Translations under genes and position numbers: made by a program
Shown: piece by piece, positions 7,376 to 15,492 of the stretch
How positions within the stretch are numbered: position 1 is the first letter of the stretch
Layout: each line of letters starts with the position of its first letter
Assembly: GCA_900538465.1 (NCBI GenBank)
Contig: UPXV01000026.1
Location: 1 to 39,134, forward strand
DNA: 39,134 nt
Source of the DNA: an uncultured Erysipelotrichaceae bacterium
GTDB taxonomy: Bacteria; Bacillota_I; Bacilli_A; Erysipelotrichales; Coprobacillaceae
Reading direction: 5' to 3'
Notes under the pieces: generated by a model
Databases searched by the model: none
Told to the model about the DNA's origin: nothing
The model's input: the letters and a program-made list of their open reading frames with translations, nothing else

Positions 7376-7444
7376 GATCGAAGGTACGTAATCTTCGTTG
7401 ACATAGATATCCAATGATTTGGAAATATGAAAAACGGAGGTGAT
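7376..7444 (+). promoter_or_regulatory. Structured leader of toxin copy 2
   Basis: The same three switch elements as copy 1 are present: CGAAG (7379-7383), CTTCGTT (7393-7399) and AACGGAG (7433-7439, part of the SD). Across about 79 nt ending at the start codon it differs from copy 1 at only about six positions, mostly in the apical loop between the CCA and TTGG arms. This conservation exceeds that of the coding sequence. Confidence 0.65.
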
Positions 7445-7448
7445 TAAC

Positions 7449-7571
7449 ATGAATACTTATGAAGCTGTTATGATGATGTTGGCATTGCTGACATTTATCA
7501 TAGCACTATTAAGTTTAATTGTTAAATTGCTTCTTATCATCATAGATAAGGAATTGAAAGCAAAAAAATAA
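7449..7571 (+). CDS. Holin-like type I toxin, copy 2
   Basis: The 40-residue peptide begins MNTYEAVMMM, has a hydrophobic core (about 7-32) and the same tail DKELKAKK as copy 1. The SD GGAGGTGAT is 4 nt upstream of the ATG. Substitutions relative to copy 1 are conservative and hydrophobic (I to L, V to L, A to T), so membrane character is kept; neither copy is broken. The terminator hairpin at 7568-7603 and a facing antisense promoter at 7661-7689 complete the module. Family assignment (TxpA/BsrG/holin-like) rests on size, topology, SD strength and the antisense RNA; toxicity is inferred. Confidence 0.85.
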   Translation: MNTYEAVMMMLALLTFIIALLSLIVKLLLIIIDKELKAKK

Positions 7572-7654
7572 CTACCCCTGCTCTGGTAAAGTAAGGTAGT
7601 TATTTCTACTTAACAAATCCAAGGCATAACCGCTTATCGGCTGTTCCTTTTTTC
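7562..7654 (-). ncRNA. Antisense RNA antitoxin, copy 2
   Basis: The promoter TTGACA (7684-7689), 17 bp, TATAAT (7661-7666) predicts a start near 7654. The RNA ends at a 9-bp hairpin (7568-7576 with 7595-7603) followed on the minus strand by seven T, about 93 nt. The block at 7617-7637 (core AAGGCATAACCGCTTAT) is shared with antitoxin 1, so cross-recognition of the two toxin mRNAs is possible. Confidence 0.8.
7568..7603. terminator. Bidirectional terminator between toxin 2 and antitoxin 2
   Basis: A perfect 9-bp stem, ATAACTACC with GGTAGTTAT, and a loop containing CTCTGGTAAAGT. It has a T7 run on the minus side and only TTTC on the plus side. A second weak hairpin with TTTTTT at 7627-7653 could end longer toxin transcripts after full overlap with the antitoxin. 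Confidence 0.75.
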
Positions 7655-7660
7655 AGTTAC

Positions 7661-7689
7661 ATTATATGTTATAAAAGAACGATTGTCAA
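7661..7689 (-). promoter_or_regulatory. Antitoxin 2 promoter
   Basis: Perfect TTGACA and TATAAT with 17-bp spacing, same as antitoxin 1. It sits only about 20 bp past the stop of the minus-strand gene at 7711-8604, with no terminator between them. Confidence 0.9.
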
Positions 7690-7710
7690 TATACTTTAAG
7701 CAAACATCTT

Positions 7711-8604
7711 TTACCTATTAATAGATGAAGCCATTTTATGATATGTCCAGCGTTTTCCTCTAATTGCAATAGATAATGCCATAATATTTTCTGGTAAAGC
7801 AATACCACACCATCCAGCATCACCGATATGTTGAATATCAATACCACAACGTTTATTGACTAATGCTATTTCTCTGATAGTTGCTTCATCACTACCTTCT
7901 TGAGAAGTTCCAATTGAACTTAGTGATAAAGCACCTTTAGATTTAATTAACTTACAAGCATTTCTCACTTCTTCTTCAGATAAACCAGGAACAGTATAAA
8001 CTGCAGGCATTAAGATAATATCTGCTCCAGCATCAATAAATCTTTCAATACTGACTAAATCTACTAATTCTTCATCAATTCCAGAAGAATGCATCTTACC
8101 AGCAATAATCATTCCACCAAAATATTCTTTTGCTAATTGAATTGCTTTTTCAATAGAAGCATTGCTGACACCTGTTCCAGGATTCCCTGTTAAACAAATA
8201 AAATCAAATCCAAGTTCTTTTGCTTTGATAAATGTTTCTTTTGTTGCATGACGTCCACTACTTATTTCTTGACGACTTTCCATCATCTTTGCATCTACAT
8301 CAATTGGTTCAAGATTACATCCTACTGGTCTACCAATTAATTTCTTTAAGAGTTTAATAGGTTCATCAGTTTCAGGTAACCCCATAATTTGAGGATTGTT
8401 ACAATCAAATACATTTAACAATACCATATCACTACCAAAAGATACTGCAAGTTCTGCATTTGTTAAATCTCCAAGTAAAGGTGGAATTGATACAACTGTT
8501 TCTGTCATAACAGTTCTTCCTTCACATGCTAAAATAGATTGTTTTAATTCTTCTTTGGTCATATTAACCATTTCACTTGATGTACAATTTAATAATCTTT
8601 TCAT
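7711..8604 (-). CDS. TIM-barrel-like protein of unknown function (DUF7916-like)
   Basis: The 297-residue protein has alternating beta/alpha character typical of a TIM barrel: DMVLLNVFDCNNP, PVGCNLEPID, GFDFICLTGNPGTGVSN, GGMIIAGKMHSSG, GADIILMPAVYTVPG, GALSLSSIGTSQEGS and DIQHIGDAGWCGI strands. The C-terminus, SIAIRGKRWTYHKMASSINR, matches my memory of a family found beside PTS genes in gut Firmicutes and sometimes misnamed haloacid dehalogenase or PEP-phosphonomutase-like. The conserved acidic and glycine-rich strand ends suggest a phosphorylated small-molecule ligand, but the reaction is unknown. The start is backed by the SD AGGAGG 8 nt upstream. It is a single gene between a terminator at 8652-8678 and the antitoxin 2 promoter; no terminator of its own is visible. 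Confidence 0.6.
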   Translation of the reverse strand: MKRLLNCTSSEMVNMTKEELKQSILACEGRTVMTETVVSIPPLLGDLTNAELAVSFGSDMVLLNVFDCNNPQIMGLPETDEPIKLLKKLIGRPVGCNLEPIDVDAKMMESRQEISSGRHATKETFIKAKELGFDFICLTGNPGTGVSNASIEKAIQLAKEYFGGMIIAGKMHSSGIDEELVDLVSIERFIDAGADIILMPAVYTVPGLSEEEVRNACKLIKSKGALSLSSIGTSQEGSDEATIREIALVNKRCGIDIQHIGDAGWCGIALPENIMALSIAIRGKRWTYHKMASSINR

Positions 8605-8651
8605 TTTCTAAGCCTCCTATAATCATATTATACTCTTCTTAAATAAAGAAA

Positions 8652-8678
8652 AAAGAAATATCTTTAAAATATTTCTTT
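8652..8678 (-). terminator. Terminator of the P-type ATPase gene
   Basis: A 10-bp stem (8652-8661 with 8669-8678) and a run of T on the minus strand. It overlaps the stop codon of the ATPase gene. Confidence 0.75.
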
Positions 8679-10998
8679 AGTCTTGTGGATGTTTTTCTAG
8701 ATATGAATTTACAAAGCAAGAAATGCCCATAGCCAAAATTGATCCACATACAATAATAACCAATATATATTTTAATAATCCTAATGTAAGAGGTGCTAAT
8801 TGTAACCAATCATAGAAAATATAAGTGGCTATTATAAAACCTATCACATCAATAATTAGTACAAGAGTACGATACCAATTAATCGGACTATAAATACGAT
8901 AAATCATATGAATAGAAATTAATGAAGTTGAAAAATAAAGAATTGTAAAAACTTCATGTAATTCTAAAGATAATATTGGAGCAAGAACTTTTAAAACAAT
9001 GACACTTAAAACAATCACCAAAGCATTAGGTAATGAATAACGCATAGCGTGTCTTCCAATAGATTCTTTTTGTTTATCGATATTCTTTTCAAATAAAATC
9101 ATAAAAGAAGGAAAACCTTCAATAAAGTTATCTAATAAAGTCATTTGAAAAGGAATAAAAGGATAAGGCATATTTAATAATACAGTTGAAATAGCAATCA
9201 ATATTGTATAAATAGTCTTAAGATAATACATAGATGCTGAACGTGTCACATTATTAATATCTAAGCGACCTTCTTTGACAACATCTACCATTGTTGATAG
9301 TTCACCATTAATCACAACAAATTGAGAGATTTGTTTAGCTGCATCTGACCCAGATCCCATTGCAATCGAAACATCTGCATCCTTTAAAGCTAAAACATCG
9401 TTGACTCCGTCACCTGTCATTGCAACTTTTTGTTTGTGTTTTTGTAATGTTAAAATCATTTGATGTTTTTGTTTAGGGGTCGCACGACCAATCACATTAT
9501 AATTCATAATAGCATTTTCTAAATCATCATCTGTAATTAGAGTTGTTGCATCAATATATTGATTGGCATTTATAACACCGGCTTGTTTTGCCAATGCACT
9601 CACTGTAAGAGGATTATCACCTGAAATCACTTTGATTTGCACATCATTTTCTTGAAAGAAAGCTAGTGTTTCTTTGGCATCATCTCTTAACGGATCAAAA
9701 ATAATAATGATAGCCAAAGGTGTTGATTCATGAATATGATCTTGAAAAGTATGAAAATCAGGATGATGAGCGACCATCAAAACACGAGCTCCAGCATGTT
9801 GTGCTGCTAAAACATTTTGAGGCAAAACAAATTGAGGCACAATGAACTCTGGTGCACCAACAATAATCGTTCCAATGGTTTCTAACTCTTGAGCACTCCA
9901 TTTTCTTGCAGAAGAGAAAGAAACACGATCTTTAATATCATAACTCGATTGGTCTTTAAAATAATCCTTTAACGTTTGAAAGGTCGCATTATTATCAAGA
10001 CTATGATTAACAAATGAACACATAATCTTTTGAATATCTAAATTCAAATCATTTTTTAAAGGAACGACTTCTTGCACTTTCATCTTTCCTTGCGTTAAAG
10101 TTCCTGTTTTATCTAAGCACAAGACGTCAACTCTAGATAAAGTCTCAATACTAAACATCTCTTGAACTAAGACATCTCTTTTTCCAAGTCTAACAACACT
10201 TGCAGCCAATGAAACACTGGTTAATAAAACCAAACCTTTTGGAAGCATTCCTAATAGTGCAGTAGACGTATTCACAATTGCCATTGTTAATGTTTCTTCT
10301 CTTACTCCCAAAGCTTGATATAACATCAAAATACTTAAAGGAACAACTAAAAAACTTGTAAACTTCGTAACTTTATTAAAAGTCGTAACCAATTCTGATG
10401 TCACAGGTTTTCGTTTTCTTGCTTCATTAGCAATCTGTGTTGCATAGTTATCAATACCGACATGTTCCACCCTTGCATGACAAGCACCTGAAACAATAAA
10501 ACTTCCTGACAACAAATGATCTCCAACTTCTTTAAAAACGGGATCAGCCTCACCTGTTAATAATGATTCATCAACCTCAACAGCTGTATCTAATACTATT
10601 GAATCTGATGATATTTGATTCCCAGTTTCTAAATAAATGACATCATCTAAAACAATGGCTTCATTTTCAATATCTTGAAGTTTACCTTTACGTAGCACTT
10701 TTGTTTTTGGTGAAATAATTAAATTTAATTTTGCTACCATATTTCGAGAACGTATCTCTTGATAAATTCTAATGATTGTATTTGTTGAAACAATAACTAC
10801 AAAAAATAAACTTGACCATGCTTGCACAAAAACCAAAGCACTCGCAATGACAAAGTTATAAGCATTAAACAAATTAAAAACATGCTCAAAAATAATTTGT
10901 CTATTTGTTTTTACCAATGGTTTTGGAGACATATTGATATGTCCTAAACGTATTTGTTGTTGGACTTGTTCATTTGTTAAACCAGTTATCTTTTCCAT
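8677..10998 (-). CDS. P-type cation ATPase, CtpE-like
   Basis: The 773-residue protein is a complete P-type ATPase. It has actuator motif DESLLTGE at 143-150, the M4 segment with MLPKGLVLLTS (about 251-261), the phosphorylation motif D296-KTGTLT, a nucleotide-domain KWS near 367, and the hinge TGDGVNDVLALKDADV near 528. About four C-terminal membrane segments follow. The MLP-K-GL replacement in M4, and VLVQE-x-x-x-IE before DKTGT, place it with CtpE-like ATPases, implicated in calcium uptake or export in other bacteria, rather than with MgtA or PacL; the ion is inferred. The frame opens with a GTG at 11004, but the SD AGGTG at 11005-11009 fits the ATG at 10998 better. No partner gene is adjacent. 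Confidence 0.87.
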   Translation of the reverse strand: MEKITGLTNEQVQQQIRLGHINMSPKPLVKTNRQIIFEHVFNLFNAYNFVIASALVFVQAWSSLFFVVIVSTNTIIRIYQEIRSRNMVAKLNLIISPKTKVLRKGKLQDIENEAIVLDDVIYLETGNQISSDSIVLDTAVEVDESLLTGEADPVFKEVGDHLLSGSFIVSGACHARVEHVGIDNYATQIANEARKRKPVTSELVTTFNKVTKFTSFLVVPLSILMLYQALGVREETLTMAIVNTSTALLGMLPKGLVLLTSVSLAASVVRLGKRDVLVQEMFSIETLSRVDVLCLDKTGTLTQGKMKVQEVVPLKNDLNLDIQKIMCSFVNHSLDNNATFQTLKDYFKDQSSYDIKDRVSFSSARKWSAQELETIGTIIVGAPEFIVPQFVLPQNVLAAQHAGARVLMVAHHPDFHTFQDHIHESTPLAIIIIFDPLRDDAKETLAFFQENDVQIKVISGDNPLTVSALAKQAGVINANQYIDATTLITDDDLENAIMNYNVIGRATPKQKHQMILTLQKHKQKVAMTGDGVNDVLALKDADVSIAMGSGSDAAKQISQFVVINGELSTMVDVVKEGRLDINNVTRSASMYYLKTIYTILIAISTVLLNMPYPFIPFQMTLLDNFIEGFPSFMILFEKNIDKQKESIGRHAMRYSLPNALVIVLSVIVLKVLAPILSLELHEVFTILYFSTSLISIHMIYRIYSPINWYRTLVLIIDVIGFIIATYIFYDWLQLAPLTLGLLKYILVIIVCGSILAMGISCFVNSYLEKHPQD

Positions 10999-11155
10999 TT
11001 TCACACCTACTTTTTATTGTTAATCTATCATATTTTCCCATACTTAGGAATGCTTTAATCAAAATTTACATAATCTTAACATACCTCTATGGAAATTCTA
11101 TGAATATATGGAAAAGAAATTCTAAAGAATATCTAAAGAAGATTAAAATCAAACT

Positions 11156-13564
11156 TTAATAACAATCCCAAGTATATATAACCTGATCAAGTCTTTTATT
11201 CTTCAAATCTTCTTTATCAATTAAAAAGTGACATGTTCCATAATCTCCCCACATCATATGTGTTTCATCGCTCAATAATTGAAGTAAAATAAGCATTGAC
11301 TCACTTCCTCTAGGATCCTCTTGAGCAAAAGACCCCTGTCCTAACATTTGATTATTTTCATTAAAGTTAACATACTCATAAAGAGCATCCATAAATCCAT
11401 CATTATTTTCAAAATCCTTTGGTAATAAATCATCACACAATTTCTTTAAACGATCGATAAATTGGAAATCACTTCCTGATAGTCCTTCAACTTGTTGAAT
11501 AGATAAACTTAAACGATATTCTCCATGCAATGGTGATTCTTCATTAATATATTCGATATCTTGACGAAGTGGTGCTGTATAATCAACTTTTTCGTGATAA
11601 ACAACACGATATTTAGGATTATCTACACGAAAATCAAAATCACAACCATAAACATCATCACATTTGATAAAGAATTGTAACATTCCATGGTCTGGCAAGT
11701 CTCCAACTGTTTTTCCTTTCAATTCATCAAAATTAATTTGTGCCAACAATATTAACGGTTCATTTCCATCACAGGGAATATTTTCACCCTCTAGTAAATA
11801 AGGTAATCCACCCAATTTACTACAATAACGATTAGCTGGTAAATCACTATATTCTAAAACAATGACATCTTCTTTAAATTCTTTTAATCTATCAATAATA
11901 GGTTGCATATCATATTCTTCAACAATTTCATATTCTTCGTTTTGTTTCACTATTTTTACTTCTTTTCTATGTTGAATATAACGTATAAAAATGTAAATTG
12001 ATTTAGCAAGTTCAATACTCACAATTAAAAATATCAACATGCATAAAGATTTTTGCCATCCTTTTATTAAACTTCTTATAAAAGAATACAATATAAATAA
12101 CAAAAATGCTCTTTTTTCATAGTTATGAACACTATGTTCTTGTTGCAGAATTGATTTTAATTTTTTTAAATACATTGGGAAAATAAACATTTCTCCAACA
12201 AAGATAATACCAAAAGCTATCCATATTGTTTGAATAGATTCTCCCATTATTCCACTTATCCATATTTGAATTGGTTTCACAAATAACCAAACTAAAAAAA
12301 TAATCCAAATACAAATCAAATGATAAAGTGTCCTCGTACTCCTATAAGTAAACTGATTATAATAAGTTTGAATTTGTTCAGATGAACACCAACGCACAGG
12401 TTTAAAATAATTAACTGGAAAAAGCGCTGCCCAAAAACCATATAGTATCATTCCAATTCCAACAATTACACTCATCACAATATTAAATAACCAGCCATTT
12501 TTCTCTTTAACTTCTTCATCATTTTCTTTGACATCTGCTTTTTTCTTACGAACAAAACGATGTTTTTCTATGAATTGATAACTTTCATCAATTTCCCATT
12601 CTTTATTTTTTAAGACTTCTACCTGAAAAGGGACATTTTCATAAGCCAAACGCATTAAAAGCTTATTCATAAATTGAAGATCATAATACATCTTCTCATC
12701 AAATGTATAAAATGGCTGATGTTTTATAATAGCGCTCATACAATCATCACGATCAAATCCAAATTCCACTAAAATATTTAAAGTTTTATCTATTCTTCCA
12801 TCATTCATGATATATACACGCGCTTTTTGTGAAAGATCAACTTCTCCCAAACGACCATCATGGTATAAATTCTGATAATCAACCATATCAATATCCATTT
12901 TCTTCATCAATTGACTTGCTAGTAAAGTTCTAGCTGCCTGATAAGCAAAAAAAGAAACAATGATAGTGATTAAAGCAATCTTTACTAAATCTTCAAAAAC
13001 TGATCCTCTTAAAAATAATATAAATAAAAAAGCTATAACAAATAAAAGAATAGTTACCCATTGTACATATCTTAAAGTCTTTTTTTGATAAACTTCTTTT
13101 TCACTATTTATTCTTTTTTGTACCATAAAATAAGCAACGATAAAAACAATAATTGCATAAAAACATAAATAGAAACTAATAATGGAAATTGGAAAAGTAA
13201 AAGAAGCAGCAGCGACTAAGGCACTATACATGACCATGATAAAACCAGGTATCATTGATAAAAAAGCAACTGGTAAATAGTGAATCCTTTCATGAACTGA
13301 ATGATGCTTTGTAGAAATATAATGTCTATATAATACATATAAACATCCTAATCCTCCTATAATACAAAAAATAGACAATCCCAAAAAAGCAAAATAAGTA
13401 TCATATATAAAAATATATGGCAAAATAGATGGCAAGGTTGTTATGGCATAAAATAAACCTGCCAAACCAAAAAATACTGATAAAAATAAACTTACCTGAT
13501 ATGCATTTGTATCATCAAAAGTATCAAGCATATCCTGAATAAATCTTTCATTATTATCTTTCAT
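11156..13564 (-). CDS. Large membrane protein with C-terminal DUF1963 (YwqG-like) domain
   Basis: The 802-residue protein has two parts. Residues 1-560 hold about ten hydrophobic segments in two blocks (about 20-210 and 360-530) around a soluble segment (about 225-350) with DGRIDKTLNILVEFGFD. From about 565 the sequence is soluble and matches DUF1963/YwqG: NRYCSKLGGLPYLL, LILLAQINFDEL, LPDHGMLQFFI, YRVVYHEKVDY and, near the end, MLGQGSFAQEDPRG, LLLQL-type strand and MMWGDYGTCHFLI. YwqG proteins are usually stand-alone and of unknown function, so a fusion to a polytopic membrane part is unusual. The start has a SD GGGGA 7 nt upstream and a promoter TTGAAG-17-TATAAT. No clear terminator follows. 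Confidence 0.72.
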   Translation of the reverse strand: MKDNNERFIQDMLDTFDDTNAYQVSLFLSVFFGLAGLFYAITTLPSILPYIFIYDTYFAFLGLSIFCIIGGLGCLYVLYRHYISTKHHSVHERIHYLPVAFLSMIPGFIMVMYSALVAAASFTFPISIISFYLCFYAIIVFIVAYFMVQKRINSEKEVYQKKTLRYVQWVTILLFVIAFLFILFLRGSVFEDLVKIALITIIVSFFAYQAARTLLASQLMKKMDIDMVDYQNLYHDGRLGEVDLSQKARVYIMNDGRIDKTLNILVEFGFDRDDCMSAIIKHQPFYTFDEKMYYDLQFMNKLLMRLAYENVPFQVEVLKNKEWEIDESYQFIEKHRFVRKKKADVKENDEEVKEKNGWLFNIVMSVIVGIGMILYGFWAALFPVNYFKPVRWCSSEQIQTYYNQFTYRSTRTLYHLICIWIIFLVWLFVKPIQIWISGIMGESIQTIWIAFGIIFVGEMFIFPMYLKKLKSILQQEHSVHNYEKRAFLLFILYSFIRSLIKGWQKSLCMLIFLIVSIELAKSIYIFIRYIQHRKEVKIVKQNEEYEIVEEYDMQPIIDRLKEFKEDVIVLEYSDLPANRYCSKLGGLPYLLEGENIPCDGNEPLILLAQINFDELKGKTVGDLPDHGMLQFFIKCDDVYGCDFDFRVDNPKYRVVYHEKVDYTAPLRQDIEYINEESPLHGEYRLSLSIQQVEGLSGSDFQFIDRLKKLCDDLLPKDFENNDGFMDALYEYVNFNENNQMLGQGSFAQEDPRGSESMLILLQLLSDETHMMWGDYGTCHFLIDKEDLKNKRLDQVIYTWDCY

Positions 13565-13599
13565 ATCATTTCCCCAAACTTTCTTTATTCTTTTATTTC

Positions 13600-13628
13600 A
13601 TTATACAGTTTTGTTTATTTTTCTTCAA
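13600..13628 (-). promoter_or_regulatory. Promoter of the DUF1963 membrane protein gene
   Basis: On the minus strand TTGAAG (13623-13628) and TATAAT (13600-13605) with 17-bp spacing, 36 bp before the start codon. Confidence 0.75.
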
Positions 13629-13765
13629 TCAAGTTTTTGAAACAAAATATCTCCCTTTTTGTTAAATACATTTTATCTAATATGAAGCGATATTGACTTA
13701 TCCTTTTTTATTTACCTTCTTATATTTCAATGATATAAATAGCGATTTCTATGAACTGAATAAAC

Positions 13766-13794
13766 CTCAAATGCCAAAGACATTTGAGGTAAGA
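13766..13794 (-). terminator. Terminator hairpin after the PTS EIIC gene
   Basis: A perfect inverted repeat, ACCTCAAATG and CATTTGAGGT, with a 7-nt loop, about 60 nt beyond the EIIC stop. The T tract on the minus strand is short (TTTATT), so termination may be incomplete. Confidence 0.65.
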
Positions 13795-13851
13795 CAAAAT
13801 TGAATGATAGAAATGAAGTGATAGTGTGTAAGTTTATCTTCTTTTTATAGA

Positions 13852-15222
13852 TTAAATGTTTTGAACTCCATTTTCTTCATCTAATTTTTGTTTTTCCATA
13901 AGTTTAAAGAATGGATAATAAAGACACATATCTAATATAATCAATCCAATAACAAGTATTCCTGCTTTGATATCCATACATCCTAAAGCTGCACCTAATG
14001 GAGCTGGTGTTGTCCATGGTGTTTCTATAACACCTTTTCCAATAACATGGAATGCCATACATGCATAAGCAATAATAGAATTCACAACTGGTACAAATAT
14101 AAATGGAATCATCATTAATGGATTTAAAACCATTGGTAAACCAAAGATAATTGGTTCATTGATATTAAAGATAGCTGGTCCAATCGATAATTTACCAAGT
14201 GTTTTTAACTCTACAGATTTAGAACGCAACAATAAGATACATAAACCTAAAGTGGCTCCTCCTCCACCAAGAGTGATGACATAAGACCAAAATGGTTGTG
14301 TAAAGAAATGAACAACAGGGTCACCAGCAGAAAATGCTGTAATATTAGCAACTAAGTACATTTGCATAAATGGCAAACGAATAGGTTGTGTAATACTTGC
14401 ACCATGTAATCCAAAGAACCAAAATGTTTGTGCAATAATTGTAATTAAACAAATTCCAAGTAATGAATCTAATCCTGAAATAGCTGGTGCAAGTAATGTC
14501 ATAATCATACTTGGTAACAATTCACCACTTATATTTTGAACAAATAGTGAAAGTGCATAGAATACGATTACACATACAAACAATGGAATAATCGCATCAA
14601 ATGATGAAGCAATTGCTGGTGGTACCCCTTCAGGCATTTTAAAACGAATATTTTTCTTCAACATAAAATGCATAATTTCAACACATCCAATGGAAACAAT
14701 AATGGCTGTAAAAATCCCTTTGGCATCCAAGAATGTTGTTGGGATATAATTTCCTGCCTTTGTAAGAAGATCTGCCATATTTGCGCCTTCACTCATTAAG
14801 CTAGCTGGCACAGCAGACACAACTGGTGATGAGACAATTAAAAATACTGCCGTTGAGACAATTGCTGCATTTAATGTTGGCATTTCATATTTCTTAGCCA
14901 AATGATAAGCAATCGCAAAAGCCACAAACAATCCCATTAAAGCCATTGTCATGTTATAAGGTAATTGTAGCATTGCTTTATTCGCTTGTGCCCAATTATA
15001 CCACCCCATTAACATATCGCTAATGACTCCCCAATTTGGTAATGTTTCTGGTTTAAATGGAGGTGTTGAAATAATTAAACAAACACCACCTAAAATTGAT
15101 AGTGGAATCGCAACGACCATTCCATCACGAATAGCTGCAAGATGTCTTTGATTCCCCAATTTATTTGCTAAAGGTAGTAAAGTACGATCAGCAAGTTGAT
15201 TAAATTTTTCCATGAATTTCAT
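13852..15222 (-). CDS. PTS system EIIC, lactose/cellobiose (CelB) family
   Basis: The 456-residue protein is a polytopic permease with about ten membrane segments. Family marks are the N-terminal RTLLPLANKLGNQRHL, IRDGMVVAIPLSILGG, the PEGVPPAIASSF loop, FWFFGLHG, and the substrate-loop GPAIFNINEPIIFGLP with the conserved NEP. EIIC of this family moves beta-glucosides, cellobiose, lactose or related disaccharides while phosphorylating them. No EIIA or EIIB domain is fused or adjacent, so it must borrow them from elsewhere. The start is backed by GGAGG 7 nt upstream. A minus promoter TTGCCA-18-TATAAT is visible at 15254-15283, just downstream of a pair of palindromes. It diverges from the yieK-like gene. 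Confidence 0.88.
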   Translation of the reverse strand: MKFMEKFNQLADRTLLPLANKLGNQRHLAAIRDGMVVAIPLSILGGVCLIISTPPFKPETLPNWGVISDMLMGWYNWAQANKAMLQLPYNMTMALMGLFVAFAIAYHLAKKYEMPTLNAAIVSTAVFLIVSSPVVSAVPASLMSEGANMADLLTKAGNYIPTTFLDAKGIFTAIIVSIGCVEIMHFMLKKNIRFKMPEGVPPAIASSFDAIIPLFVCVIVFYALSLFVQNISGELLPSMIMTLLAPAISGLDSLLGICLITIIAQTFWFFGLHGASITQPIRLPFMQMYLVANITAFSAGDPVVHFFTQPFWSYVITLGGGGATLGLCILLLRSKSVELKTLGKLSIGPAIFNINEPIIFGLPMVLNPLMMIPFIFVPVVNSIIAYACMAFHVIGKGVIETPWTTPAPLGAALGCMDIKAGILVIGLIILDMCLYYPFFKLMEKQKLDEENGVQNI

Positions 15223-15253
15223 AGATATTCCTCCCTTCTCAAATGTACCTGAA

Positions 15254-15283
15254 TTATATCTTTTTCAACACTCTTTTGGCAAT
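15254..15283 (-). promoter_or_regulatory. Promoter of the EIIC gene
   Basis: On the minus strand TTGCCA and TATAAT with 18-bp spacing, about 30 bp before the EIIC start codon. Palindrome A (15287-15303) lies directly upstream of its -35. Confidence 0.6.
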
Positions 15284-15286
15284 TCT

Positions 15287-15323
15287 TTTCCATATTGTCG
15301 AAATTATTTCCACATTATGGAAA
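15287..15323. promoter_or_regulatory. Tandem operator-like palindromes A and B
   Basis: Site A, 15287-15303, is TTTCCA-N5-TCGAAA and site B, 15307-15323, is TTTCCA-N5-TGGAAA (perfect arms, extending to 7 bp). Their centres are 20 bp apart, two helical turns, on one DNA face. A third site with the same arms is at 16251-16267. The nearby RpiR regulator is the obvious candidate to bind them; this is inference. Confidence 0.55.
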
Positions 15324-15413
15324 TGTGTTGATTTTTTAAAATTATTCATATATATTATTAATTTAGCGTCATAAAATTAGGATATTCATAAATTTAAAAA
15401 GAAAATTATTTTC

Positions 15414-15441
15414 TTGACACTATCAAAAAATCACTTATAAT
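15414..15441 (+). promoter_or_regulatory. Promoter of the yieK-like gene
   Basis: TTGACA (15414-15419) and TATAAT (15436-15441) with 16-bp spacing. A small inverted repeat TCAC-N7-GTGA (15431-15445) covers the -10. The predicted transcript start is about 15448. Confidence 0.75.
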
Positions 15442-15492
15442 GTGACTTGTGTAAGTTTTATCTTCTTGATATAAATCAAGGAGGAAAGAATT

